Assembly (NCBI GenBank): GCA_023565505.1
Contig: JAIMBI010000018.1
Span: forward strand, 1 to 64,000
Reading direction: 5' to 3'
DNA length: 64,000 nt
Source of the DNA: Actinomycetes bacterium
GTDB taxonomy: Bacteria; Bacillota; Sulfobacillia; Sulfobacillales; JAIMBI01
Shown here: one piece after another, positions 16,478 to 24,547 of the stretch
Position numbering within the stretch: the first letter of the stretch is position 1
How the letters are laid out: each line of letters opens with the position of its first letter
Made by a program: the position numbers and the translations under genes
The notes under the pieces: model-generated
The model's database searches: none
What the model was told of the DNA's origin: nothing
The model's input: the letters and a program-made list of their open reading frames with translations, nothing else

Positions 16478-17593
16478 ATGCCGCGCGTCGCCCCCTTTGT
16501 CCGTCGCCTGCGCCGCCTGGGACCCGGGTCGCTCCGGCGACTCAGGGGCGAAGCGCCGCGCTCCGGGCAGACCTTGGCCCTCTTCCTGGTGTTCCTCGGC
16601 GTCCTGCTGGGCATGACCGCCGGGAGTGTAACGGTCGGCACCCTCTACGTGGCCCGCACGCGGCTGCAGAACGCGGTCGACGCGGCGGCTCTGGCCGGGG
16701 CCCAGGCCCTGGCCACGGGGGATCCCAACGCGCCGGCGGACCAGGCCCGCCTCATCGCCGCCGACGACCCCGGGGCCACGGGGACCGTGGTCCCCGACAG
16801 CGCCCTGCCGCGGGCGGTGGTGGCGACCGGCACGGCCCGGGTTCCGGGCGGGTTCGCGGCCCTGTTCGGCTGGCGCACCTTCACCGTGGGGGCCCGGGCC
16901 GTCGCCCAGTACAGCGCCGGGCCCGCCTTCACCTACGCCATCTTCCAGGCCGACCCCAACGCGCCGCTGGTATTCAAGGGCAGCTCGAGCATCCAGGGCA
17001 ACGTCCACGCCAACGACTGCATCGAGACCAAAGGGAGCGTCTCCTTCGACCCGTCGGACGTCATCACCGCCAGCGCCACTGATGCCAGCTGCAATGTGGC
17101 GGCCGTCCGGGTCCCCCCGTTGTCGCTCCCCGTGTGGACCCTGGCCCAGCTCGAGGAGGCCCCGGGCACCACGGTGGTGACTCCGGAGGAACCGGACGGC
17201 TGGGAGTACGACGCCAAGAGCGGCACCTTCACTCCGCCGAACGAGCTCGAGGGCAACTACGTCGTCGAAGGGAACGTGACCATCAACGGCGGGGCGAACA
17301 TCCACGGCAGCCTGGTGGCGTGGAACGGGAGCCTCACCCTCAACGGCGCGGCGACCGCGAGCGGTGTGCTGGCCGCCATCGGGCCGGGGGCCAAGCTGAC
17401 CGTCAACGGGGCGTCCACCGTGGCCGGCGTGCTCTACGATCCCGAGGGCACCATCACCGTCAACGGCGCCGCCTCCTTCCCCGGGGGGGCCATCATCGGG
17501 CAGGACATCACCATCAACGGCTCGTTCAGCCTGACCGCCATCCCCGCGAACCAAGTGAGCGTTCCGGTCTGGCAGGTCACGTTGGTGCAATGA
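16478..17593 (+). CDS. TadG-like pilus-associated protein with beta-helical tail
   Basis: The 371-residue protein starts with a basic stretch and one membrane helix (about 36-55, SGQTLALFLVFLGVLLGM), matching the N-terminus of TadG-like proteins of Flp/Tad pilus systems, followed by the typical QNAVDAAALAGAQ helix. From about residue 170 it is extracellular. Residues about 260-360 hold at least four tandem units of the form (V/L)T(I/V)NGxAxxxGxL, spaced 17-20 residues apart, like the beta-helix of bactofilin or polymer-forming domains. ATG at 16478 follows AGAGGAGG; an upstream frame lacks any site. Its stop overlaps the TadE-like start (ATGA). No pilus ATPase or pilin lies in the window, so its partner machinery must be elsewhere. 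Confidence 0.75.
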   Translation: MPRVAPFVRRLRRLGPGSLRRLRGEAPRSGQTLALFLVFLGVLLGMTAGSVTVGTLYVARTRLQNAVDAAALAGAQALATGDPNAPADQARLIAADDPGATGTVVPDSALPRAVVATGTARVPGGFAALFGWRTFTVGARAVAQYSAGPAFTYAIFQADPNAPLVFKGSSSIQGNVHANDCIETKGSVSFDPSDVITASATDASCNVAAVRVPPLSLPVWTLAQLEEAPGTTVVTPEEPDGWEYDAKSGTFTPPNELEGNYVVEGNVTINGGANIHGSLVAWNGSLTLNGAATASGVLAAIGPGAKLTVNGASTVAGVLYDPEGTITVNGAASFPGGAIIGQDITINGSFSLTAIPANQVSVPVWQVTLVQ

Positions 17594-18111
17594 GACGCCA
17601 CCCCTCCGGCCGCCGCGGCCAGGCCCTCGTCGAGTTCGCCCTGGTGCTGCCGCTCCTGGCGCTTCTGCTTCTGGGCATCATCACCTTCGGCCTGTACCTC
17701 AACGCCAACGTCACCGTGGAGCAGGCGGCGCGCATCGGCGCCCGGGCGGCCGCCATCGGCGACCCGCTCGGCTGCCCCGGCGACTCCGCCAAGGCGGGGC
17801 AACAGACCATCTACGGCTACGTGGACGACCAGATCAACCTCGGTCTCGGGCTGTCGGCCCCGAAGAGCCCCGCCAAGACCCTGCTCACGCCGCCGCCGAC
17901 CCTGAGCGTCGACCCCGCGGACACCGCCCAGGACGACGTGACCGTGACCGTGGCCTACCCCTACCAGCCGCTCATCGTCATCCCCGGCGTCATGCCGGCC
18001 ACCGTGACCCTCACTCAGACCTACACGATGATGGTGCAGAATCAACCGCCCCCCGGCGCCGTCACCGGCCCGGTCAACAACACCTGGACGTACCAGACGG
18101 CTTGCCCGTAG
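17590..18111 (+). CDS. TadE-family pilus assembly / pseudopilin-like protein
   Basis: This 173-residue protein has the TadE signature: a short basic N-terminus, then GQALVEFALVLPLLALLLLGIITFG (Glu in the prepilin-like helix, residues about 11-35) and NVTVEQAARIGARAAA. TadE proteins are minor pseudopilins processed by the TadV peptidase and assist Flp pilus assembly at the membrane. The rest is an extracellular domain ending without further helices. The ATG at 17590 overlaps the TGA of the TadG-like gene, so the two are translationally coupled. Its role as a secreted or surface accessory rather than part of a complete pilus cannot be excluded. Confidence 0.83.
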   Translation: MRRHPSGRRGQALVEFALVLPLLALLLLGIITFGLYLNANVTVEQAARIGARAAAIGDPLGCPGDSAKAGQQTIYGYVDDQINLGLGLSAPKSPAKTLLTPPPTLSVDPADTAQDDVTVTVAYPYQPLIVIPGVMPATVTLTQTYTMMVQNQPPPGAVTGPVNNTWTYQTACP

Positions 18112-18125
18112 GCCCGGCGGGCCCG

Positions 18126-18134
18126 TGCTATAAT
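18126..18134 (+). promoter_or_regulatory. extended -10 promoter (TGCTATAAT)
   Basis: TGC (18126-18128) directly precedes a perfect TATAAT (18129-18134). Transcription should begin near 18141 and yield a leader of about 29 bases before the GTG at 18170. This separates the sugar-modification genes from the tad-like pair. Confidence 0.6.
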
Positions 18135-18169
18135 GGCGCCGACTTGCCCGGAGGAGAGGCGGAGAGCGC

Positions 18170-19078
18170 GTGCGCGTGTTGGTGACGGGCGGCGCCGGGT
18201 TCATCGGCGCCCACGTGACGGAAGCCCTGCTCCTGGCCGGCCACGAGCCGGTCGTGGTGGATCGCCTGGACCGGGGCCGCTCCCCCTACCTGCCGGACGC
18301 CGTCGCGCTGGTGCCGGAAGACGTCCGTCGCGTCGACGCCGTGGTCCGGGCCGTCGCCGCCGCGGACGCCGTGATCCACCTTGCTGCCCGCGTCAGCGTC
18401 CCCGAGGGCGAGCAGGATCCCCTGGCGCTGGTGGAGGACAACGTCGGCGGCACGATGGCGGCCCTGGTCCTGGCGGAGCGCCTCGGCGCGCGGGAGTTCC
18501 GCTTCGCCTCGACCGCGGCGGTCTACGGGGACCCGCGCGGCCGCCTGCCGCTCGCCGAGCGGCGGGCGCTCCGGCCCGAATCGTTCTACGGCCTGTCCAA
18601 GCAGGCCGGGGAGGACTTGGTGCGCCGCTTCGGCGTCACCCGCGGCATCACCCCCGTCGTGCTGCGCCTGGCCAACGTGTACGGCCCGGGGCAGACCGCC
18701 GCCGGCGAGGGCGGGGTGGTGGCCCAGTTCTGCGACCGGCTGGCCCGCGGGCTGCCGCTGGTCCGGCACGGCGACGGCGAGCAGACGCGCGACTTCGTCT
18801 ACGTCGGCGACGTGGCGCGGGCCTTCGTGCACCGGCTCGGCCGGGGCCCCGCGGGAACGTACAACGTCGGCACGGGCACGGCCACCTCGGTCAACCGCCT
18901 CGGCGCCCTGCTCGCCGCCTGCGCCGGACGGCCCCTGGCCTGGGAGGACGCCCCGCCGCGGCCCGGCGACGTGCGCGCCAGCGTCTTCGACGTGCGTCGG
19001 AGCCGGCGTTGGGGCTTCGCCGCCGCCGTGGCGCTGGAGGAGGGTCTCGCCCGGACCTGGGAGGCGTGGACGACATGA
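18170..19078 (+). CDS. NAD-dependent sugar epimerase/dehydratase
   Basis: A 302-residue extended SDR with TGGAGFIGAH (residues 6-15) for NAD, the Ser-Thr-Ala in FASTAAVYG near 121, and the catalytic Tyr-Lys in YGLSKQAGE near 144. C-terminal DFVYVGDVARAF and GTYNVGTG are typical of UDP-glucose 4-epimerase-like proteins. It probably interconverts or dehydrates a nucleotide sugar for surface glycan synthesis. Start: GTG at 18170 with GGAGAG upstream and a TGCTATAAT promoter. The TGA overlaps the ATG of the next gene, a glycosyltransferase, supporting a joint role in glycan assembly. The exact sugar is unknown. Confidence 0.87.
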   Translation: MRVLVTGGAGFIGAHVTEALLLAGHEPVVVDRLDRGRSPYLPDAVALVPEDVRRVDAVVRAVAAADAVIHLAARVSVPEGEQDPLALVEDNVGGTMAALVLAERLGAREFRFASTAAVYGDPRGRLPLAERRALRPESFYGLSKQAGEDLVRRFGVTRGITPVVLRLANVYGPGQTAAGEGGVVAQFCDRLARGLPLVRHGDGEQTRDFVYVGDVARAFVHRLGRGPAGTYNVGTGTATSVNRLGALLAACAGRPLAWEDAPPRPGDVRASVFDVRRSRRWGFAAAVALEEGLARTWEAWTT

Positions 19079-20136
19079 GGCTCCTCTGGATCGCGGGGGC
19101 GCCCCGCCACGGCGCCGCCGCCTGGCTCGCCGCCCCCGTCGCGCCGCTGTTGGCGCGCCTGGGCTGGGCGGTGACCTACTGGCCGCTCGCCGGCCCGCCC
19201 GCCTGGGTGCCCCCAGGCTTCGCGGAGGTCTGGGACGCGGCCGAGGGGAACGGTCTGTTGGCCCGCCTGGCCCGGATGGGAGCCGTCCGCCGCGCGGTGG
19301 CCGGATTCGACGCCGTGCTGGTCGAGCAGGACCTCGCGACCGAGTTCCTGGTGGCCGAGGTGCTGCTCGGGCTGCGCCGCCGGCCGGCCCTCTGGCTCTG
19401 GGCCACCGAACCCCTGGGACCATACCTCGCCGGGCGGGGGGAGCACGTGGCCGGCCGCGACCGGCGGCGGGCGCTGCACCTCTATCCCCGCTTCGACCGC
19501 GTGCTGGCCCTGGCGGACGCCGTGGGGGCGGATCTGGTGGAACACTTCGGGGTCGCTCCCCAAGCCGTCCGCACCGTCACCTGGCCGGCCCCCGCGCTGG
19601 CCGGGCAGACGGCGCGGCCGGCCGCCCGGGTGGTGACCCTCGGCCCCGTGGACGGCCTGAAGGGCCTCGAGATCCTGGTCCAGACGCTGGCGCTCCTCGC
19701 CCAGGACGGGGTCGCGGCGCGCCTCGACGTGGTCGGCGGGGGCCCGCGCCTGGACGAGGTCCGCCGCGTGGCCGCCGCCACGGGGGTACCGCTCGCGGTG
19801 GCCCCGCTCGGCCCGGACCTCGACCGCCACCTCGCCGAGGGCGTGTTCTGCGCCCCCCAATGGCTCGACGGGACCGGCTGGGATCTCGTCGCTGCCGCCG
19901 CTGCCGGCCTCCCGCTCACCGCCGTCGCCGCGCCGCTCGTGGTGCAGGAGCTCACCGGACGCGGCACGCTCGCGCGGTTGGCGCCCCTCGGCGACCTGGA
20001 CGCCCTGGCCGCCGCCCTCCGCCCGCTCCTCACCGACGCCGCCCAATGGGCGAGCTACCACCGCGCGGCGCTCCTGCTGGCCGGCCGCCACCGCCCCGAA
20101 CGGGTCGAGGCCGAGTGGCGCGCCGCCCTCAGCTGA
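19075..20136 (+). CDS. glycosyltransferase (GT-B, GT4-like)
   Basis: The 353-residue protein looks like a divergent GT-B glycosyltransferase. The C-terminal half has VVTLGPVDGLKGLEILVQTLALLAQ and VVGGGPRLDEVRR, which are the usual GT4 donor-binding core (about 180-230). The usual E-x7-E acceptor/donor motif is weak (WDLVAAAAAGLPL), so activity is somewhat uncertain. The N-terminal half is hydrophobic-rich but without clear membrane spans. ATG at 19075 overlaps the epimerase TGA. The 3-prime end runs 8 bases into the convergent glycosyltransferase gene. Probable role: adding a sugar from the epimerase pathway to a lipid- or protein-linked glycan. Confidence 0.75.
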   Translation: MRLLWIAGAPRHGAAAWLAAPVAPLLARLGWAVTYWPLAGPPAWVPPGFAEVWDAAEGNGLLARLARMGAVRRAVAGFDAVLVEQDLATEFLVAEVLLGLRRRPALWLWATEPLGPYLAGRGEHVAGRDRRRALHLYPRFDRVLALADAVGADLVEHFGVAPQAVRTVTWPAPALAGQTARPAARVVTLGPVDGLKGLEILVQTLALLAQDGVAARLDVVGGGPRLDEVRRVAAATGVPLAVAPLGPDLDRHLAEGVFCAPQWLDGTGWDLVAAAAAGLPLTAVAAPLVVQELTGRGTLARLAPLGDLDALAAALRPLLTDAAQWASYHRAALLLAGRHRPERVEAEWRAALS

Positions 20137-21160
20137 GTCCCAAGGCATCGAGGACCGTCAGCGCCCGCGCGTCCCAGTTGTGGGCGGACCGGACCGCCGC
20201 CCGCCCCCGCTCCCCCATCGTCCGGAGCCGGACCGGGTCGTCCAAGAGCGTGTCCAGCGCCGCGGCGAGCGCCTCGGCCGTGGCCGGCACGGCCACGCCC
20301 CCGCCCACCCGGGCGACCCAGCGGCCGACTTCGGAGTTCCCCGTGGCCAGGACCGGCAGGCCGTGGGACCAGTAGTCGAACAGCTTCACCGGCAGCGCGA
20401 TGCGGTTGTAGGCCGTGTCGCGGCGCGGCAGGAGCGCCAACTCCGCCGACCACAGCCACGCCGAGAGGTCCGCCCCGCTCGCCGCCACCACCCGGACGCC
20501 CGGGGGCACCGCGGCCGGGGCCTCGCGCGGACGCAGCACCAGTACCAGCTCGACCGTCGGCCGGCCGAGGCGGGCCACCGCCTCGAGGGCGAGGTCGACC
20601 CCGTCGTAGGGCCCGTTGGCGCCCACGTACACGAGGCGCCCCCGCACCCGGGGTCCCGGCGCCTCCGGCAGCACGGCGCCCGCCGGCGGCAGCAGGCGGT
20701 AAGGCCCCCCGAGCAGGCGGCCCAGCCCGTCAGTCGGCACGAAGAGGGTCGTCGCGAGGCGGCGGTAGGCGGCCAGCGTGGCCGCGTAGAGGGCCGCCAG
20801 GACGCGCTCCTTCGGCCCCCGGGGCGGGTAGAGGTCGGGGAAGCGCTGATACCAGTCGCGGACGTAGACGGCGAGGGGCAGGCCCCGCCGCCGGACGGCC
20901 CGGAGGAACCACCAGTCGACGGGCGTCATCGCGGAGGTCGCGGACTCGAGGTAGACCCCGTCCACGCCGGAAAGCCCCCCCGAGCGGAGCAGGGCCAGGA
21001 GGGCGGGGGCCCGCGCCGCCCGGGTCCCGGCGACCACGCGGACCTCCGCGTGGCGGGCGAGGGCCTCCGCCATGGCCCGGGTGCGCACCACGGGCGCCCG
21101 GTCCGGCCGGTGGAGGGGGTAGTGCCCCAGCAGGAGCACCCGCGGACGGCTAGGTCTCAC
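20129..21160 (-). CDS. glycosyltransferase (GT-B family)
   Basis: This 343-residue protein resembles GT-B retaining glycosyltransferases. Markers are PSRPRVLLLGHYPLH at the N-terminus, RLVYVGANGPYDGVDLALEAVARL near 195, and a C-terminal KLFDYWSHGLPVLATGNSEVGRWV (about 270) that matches the nucleotide-sugar binding segment. I chose GTG at 21160, which overlaps the TAG of the upstream glycosyltransferase by 11 bases, consistent with coupling; a second GTG lies at 21139. It ends overlapping the convergent gene by 8 bases. With its upstream neighbour it forms a two-gene glycosyltransferase operon, likely for exopolysaccharide or cell-wall glycan. Confidence 0.82.
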   Translation of the reverse strand: MRPSRPRVLLLGHYPLHRPDRAPVVRTRAMAEALARHAEVRVVAGTRAARAPALLALLRSGGLSGVDGVYLESATSAMTPVDWWFLRAVRRRGLPLAVYVRDWYQRFPDLYPPRGPKERVLAALYAATLAAYRRLATTLFVPTDGLGRLLGGPYRLLPPAGAVLPEAPGPRVRGRLVYVGANGPYDGVDLALEAVARLGRPTVELVLVLRPREAPAAVPPGVRVVAASGADLSAWLWSAELALLPRRDTAYNRIALPVKLFDYWSHGLPVLATGNSEVGRWVARVGGGVAVPATAEALAAALDTLLDDPVRLRTMGERGRAAVRSAHNWDARALTVLDALGLS

Positions 21161-22400
21161 GCCCGAGACCCCCGAGCCACCCCTCCACGATGGCCGGCCA
21201 GGTGAAGTGCTCCGCGACGAACCGGCGCCCCTCCGCCCCGATGTGGCGCACCTCGGCGTCCGCCAGGCGCGCGAACAAGTCCACGGCCATGGCCAGGGCC
21301 GGTCCGTCCTCCGGGGGGACCACCACGCCGCCGCCCGACCGCTCCACCAACTCCGCGGCCTCGCCCTCGCCGCAGAAGATGACCGGGACCCCGGCCCCCC
21401 ACGCCGCGAACAGCTTCGACGGCCGCGCCCCGGCAAAGAGCGGGTGCCGCCGGAGGGGCACCACCGCCGCCCGCGCCAGGGCGAAGTAGGCCGGCATCCG
21501 TTCCACCGGCTGCAGTCCCGCAAAGACCACGTTGGTGAGCCCGAGCTCGCGGACGCGGGCCTCCAGGGCCGGCCGGACCGGCCCGTCGCCGACGAGCAGG
21601 AAGGCCACGTCGGACCGGTCCCGGAGCAGATCCGCCGCCTCCACCACCACCTCGAGGCCCTGGGCGTAGCCCAAGGTGCCCGGGTACAGGAACACGTGCC
21701 GCCCCTCCAGGCCGAGGGCGCGCCGGAGCTCGGGGTCCTCCTGGACCGGGGCGAACCGCTCCAGGTCGACGCCGTTCGGGGCGGGCAGGATGCGGTCGCG
21801 GGGGATGCCCGCGTCCGCCACCCCCCGGGCGATCCCCTCCGTCACCGCCAGGATGCGGTGGGCGTGGCGGTAGAGGAACCGCTCCAGGGCCCGCGCGAGC
21901 CGGACGGCGAGCGGCGAGGAGACCAGCCCCAGCGCCACGGCCGACTCGGGCCAGAGGTCCGACACCGAGAGCAGGTAGGGGATGCCCCGCAGGACGGACC
22001 AGAGCCAGGCCGTCGCTCCCAGGAAGAGGGGCGGCGACTCCACCAGCAGGTAATCCGCCCGGCCGACCCGCATCAGGCCGAGGAGACTCGACACCGTGAA
22101 GGAGAGATAGTTGAGGAGCCGACGCCCCAGGTGACCCGGGGGCGCCGGCCAGATCCAGGTGCGGACCACGCGCACCGGGCCGTCCCATTCCTCGCGCACC
22201 CAACCCCGGTAGCGCGGGTCCGAGAAACCCAGGTGATGCGGAAAGGCGGTCACCACCGCCACCCGCCAGCCCCGCCGGACGAGCTCCCGGGCGGTGGCCT
22301 GAAGCCGCACCGAGGCGGCGCCGGGGTCCGGCGGGTAGTACTGGGTCAGCATGACGAGCGACGGGGCGCCGCTCCCCGCCCGCGACGGCCGGTCGTCCAT
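21150..22400 (-). CDS. glycosyltransferase family 4 protein (WbuB-like)
   Basis: A 416-residue GT4 enzyme. It begins with MLTQYYPPDPGAASVRLQ, contains YLLSVSDLWPESAVALG near 140 and the donor site FLYPGTLGYAQGLEVVVEAADLL near 235, and ends with the ARPSKLFAAWGAGVPV loop near 325. This pattern is that of WbuB-like transferases, which add amino sugars in O-antigen or capsule assembly. The ATG at 22400 follows TATAGT by seven bases with no ribosome site, so the message is probably leaderless. It leads a two-gene operon with the glycosyltransferase downstream. The sugar is not known. Confidence 0.9.
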   Translation of the reverse strand: MDDRPSRAGSGAPSLVMLTQYYPPDPGAASVRLQATARELVRRGWRVAVVTAFPHHLGFSDPRYRGWVREEWDGPVRVVRTWIWPAPPGHLGRRLLNYLSFTVSSLLGLMRVGRADYLLVESPPLFLGATAWLWSVLRGIPYLLSVSDLWPESAVALGLVSSPLAVRLARALERFLYRHAHRILAVTEGIARGVADAGIPRDRILPAPNGVDLERFAPVQEDPELRRALGLEGRHVFLYPGTLGYAQGLEVVVEAADLLRDRSDVAFLLVGDGPVRPALEARVRELGLTNVVFAGLQPVERMPAYFALARAAVVPLRRHPLFAGARPSKLFAAWGAGVPVIFCGEGEAAELVERSGGGVVVPPEDGPALAMAVDLFARLADAEVRHIGAEGRRFVAEHFTWPAIVEGWLGGLGRET

Positions 22401-22407
22401 GGGGCTT

Positions 22408-22416
22408 ACTATAGCA
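22408..22416 (-). promoter_or_regulatory. extended -10 promoter giving a leaderless glycosyltransferase transcript
   Basis: On the minus strand TGC (22416-22414) precedes TATAGT (22413-22408), which ends seven bases before the ATG at 22400. That spacing places transcription start at the ATG itself. No Shine-Dalgarno sequence lies between. Confidence 0.6.
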
Positions 22417-22439
22417 CAGGCCGGAGGAGGGCCCGCCCC

Positions 22440-23096
22440 TCATCCGGCGATGACGGTGCAGGGACCTCCGTCGACGCCGTCCACCCGGACCGGGAGCGCC
22501 ACCACCCACGCCGGGGTGCCGGCGAGTCCCGCCAGTGTGGCGTCCTCCACGGCCAGGACGAACCGGCCGTGGCCCTCGGCCCCGGCCAGGAGGCGGTGGG
22601 CCCGGTAACCGTCCTCGCGCTGTTGATAGGCGCTTACGGAGATCCAGTCGAGGATGAGGAGCTTGAGCCGGGGGCAGCGGTCCATGAGGTACCGCGCCGC
22701 TTCCGAGCTGATACCCGGGCCCCGCTCGGCGTAGACGACGGGGTCCGCCGTGCGGTAGCGCTCGAACCCGGACCGGATCAGCAGGCAGTCCACCGCGGCG
22801 AGATCATGGGCCGCCAGGTGCTCCGGGCGCAGCAGCTCGTTCTCGCCCAACGGCTGGTCCAGGAGGTACGGCGTCCGGCAGACGAACCACTCCGGCCCCA
22901 GCGCCGCCACCGGGGGCCCGTCCGGATTGAAGTGGTTGGGCGCGTCCATGTGCGTCCCGAAGTGGTTGAACCACTCGAGCGTGTAGGTGTTGGCCACGTC
23001 GCCCCGCTCCACCAGCGAGAAGGGCCGGATGGCCAGCGTGGGGTTCCCCGGCCAGCCGGGATCCCCCCGGCGGGTCACGTGCGACAGGAACTGCAT
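22440..23096 (-). CDS. cyclase-family (kynurenine formamidase-like) hydrolase
   Basis: This 218-residue protein has the metal-binding signature HFGTHMDAPNHF near 45-56, diagnostic of the cyclase/arylformamidase family. Further conserved stretches are DCLLIRSGFERYR near 103 and a late ILDWISVSAYQ. Members hydrolyse cyclic or formyl amides and esters. ATG at 23096 is nine bases after GGGAGG. The gene is followed at 22400 by a glycosyltransferase promoter, so its transcription unit ends here. Upstream lies another, longer cyclase-family gene on the same strand about 90 bases away; the two may act on related substrates or form a hetero-oligomer. Confidence 0.86.
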   Translation of the reverse strand: MQFLSHVTRRGDPGWPGNPTLAIRPFSLVERGDVANTYTLEWFNHFGTHMDAPNHFNPDGPPVAALGPEWFVCRTPYLLDQPLGENELLRPEHLAAHDLAAVDCLLIRSGFERYRTADPVVYAERGPGISSEAARYLMDRCPRLKLLILDWISVSAYQQREDGYRAHRLLAGAEGHGRFVLAVEDATLAGLAGTPAWVVALPVRVDGVDGGPCTVIAG

Positions 23097-23189
23097 GGCG
23101 AAAGCCTCCCTTCCCGGTGGGCCGGACGGGGCGGCGCGGACCGCGGGCCGCCCGTCGTCCCCGTCCGGGCCCCGGTTCCGTCCGCCCGG

Positions 23190-24149
23190 TCACAGGATAG
23201 CCAGTGGATTCACCGGCGAGCCCGCCCCGCCCAGGACACGCAGGGGACTGATGGTCAGGAAGAACCGGTAGCGTCCCACCTCGGCGCAGTAGGCGGCCAG
23301 ATCCTCCAGCCACAGTAGCTCGGCCACGGTGAGGCCGAGCCGCGTGATGAAGGCCGGATGGAGCGGCTGGAACGTCCCCGTGCGGGAGGACACCGTCTGC
23401 TCGCTGCCCATGGTGTCGGTCCCGTACAGCGGGACCTCCTGCGCCTGGAACCAGCGCACCAGCTCCGGCGAATAGGTGAGGCCCGGTTCGCGCAGGGCTT
23501 CCCCGACGTACTCCGCCGTCCCGCCGCGCACATAGTGCAGGTAGAACCCGGTGCGCACGAGCAGCATGTCGCGACGCTCCAGCTCCAGGCCCTGGGCCTC
23601 GGCCGTCGCGAACAGATCCTCGAGGGTGATCTCCTCCCCCCGCTCCAACATCTCCTTCCCTTTGAAGCGGGCCACGTCGAGCAAGACCGCGGCCCCGGCA
23701 ATGCCCCGAGCCGCGACCTTGTCGATGCCGTTCTTGCTGAGGCCCCCGGTCGTGGTGGCCGCGTCGTAGCCGTTGTAGAGCCGGCCGTCGTACCAGACGT
23801 GGCCCAGGCTGTCGATCTGGGTGGTGCCCTGGAGGTACATGTGGACCACGTCGTCCGCGTACTCCACGCCGCCCGAGCCGCGGATGGGCCGGCGCTTGCC
23901 GGTCAGGTACAGTCCCCGGTCGCTCACCATGTAGTGCTGCGTCGGCACCCGGCCCGGCCAGACCAGGTCGCCCCGGGGATCCCCGATGGGCAGGCCCAGG
24001 GGGAAGAGCCGGCCCTCCCGCACCTGCGCGATGCCTCGGCGGACCTCCTCCGGGGTGAGGTAATTGAGGGTCCCGATCTCGTCGTCCGGCCCGAACCGGC
24101 CCCAATTGGAGGGACAATCCTTCAGAATCTCGGCGATCCGGCTCACCAC
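23190..24149 (-). CDS. long-form cyclase-family protein
   Basis: A 319-residue member of the cyclase superfamily, longer than the arylformamidase type. The family signature is altered: the usual HxGTHxDxPxH is represented by QGTTQIDSLGHVWYDGRLYNG (about 105-125), which keeps the Asp and one His. The N-terminal NWGRFGPDDEIGTLNYLTP is a recurring mark of this long-form group. Known relatives act on cyclic compounds in polyketide or isatin metabolism, but no activity can be assigned. Start: GTG at 24149, six bases after AAGGAG; a second GTG follows immediately. It is divergent from the thiolase gene. Confidence 0.82.
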   Translation of the reverse strand: MVSRIAEILKDCPSNWGRFGPDDEIGTLNYLTPEEVRRGIAQVREGRLFPLGLPIGDPRGDLVWPGRVPTQHYMVSDRGLYLTGKRRPIRGSGGVEYADDVVHMYLQGTTQIDSLGHVWYDGRLYNGYDAATTTGGLSKNGIDKVAARGIAGAAVLLDVARFKGKEMLERGEEITLEDLFATAEAQGLELERRDMLLVRTGFYLHYVRGGTAEYVGEALREPGLTYSPELVRWFQAQEVPLYGTDTMGSEQTVSSRTGTFQPLHPAFITRLGLTVAELLWLEDLAAYCAEVGRYRFFLTISPLRVLGGAGSPVNPLAIL

Positions 24150-24547
24150 ATCCCGCTCCTTCGCCTCCGCCGACGGAAGACCCGCCCGCCCCAGGTGCCG
24201 GCGCCCGCGTCCGGGGCGCCGCGCCACCGTCGCGAGGGCGGGGGCCGCGGCGGACCTGTTCCGCATCCGAGGCCTCGCCGGCACGACGGCGCCGCCGACG
24301 TCCGCGCCCCGGGGGCGATGCCCCGAGCCGCGCCCGGCCGTCGGGCGCCGTCGCCCGCCGGACCCCTGAGGAACATTGCGCCAGGGTGGGCGGACAATCC
24401 TGCCGCGCGCGTCTTTCCCGTTCCGGGCCGGAACGGCCGCCGCGGGGCGGGGCGACGGCGGCGGGACGGGGCCCTCTCCGGGGTACGGCTGTTCGCGCGG
24501 CGGGTCGGGGCCTATACTGAAGACAAATCTGAGAAGTGAGGTGCCCC
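24150..24547. other. divergent intergenic region, 398 bases
   Basis: No gene is supported. It separates the long cyclase gene (minus) from the thiolase gene (plus). A TATACT at 24513-24518 about 30 bases before the thiolase ATG is the best -10 candidate; no -35 match is clear. The remaining GC-rich sequence shows open frames on both strands that look like composition artefacts. Confidence 0.4.
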
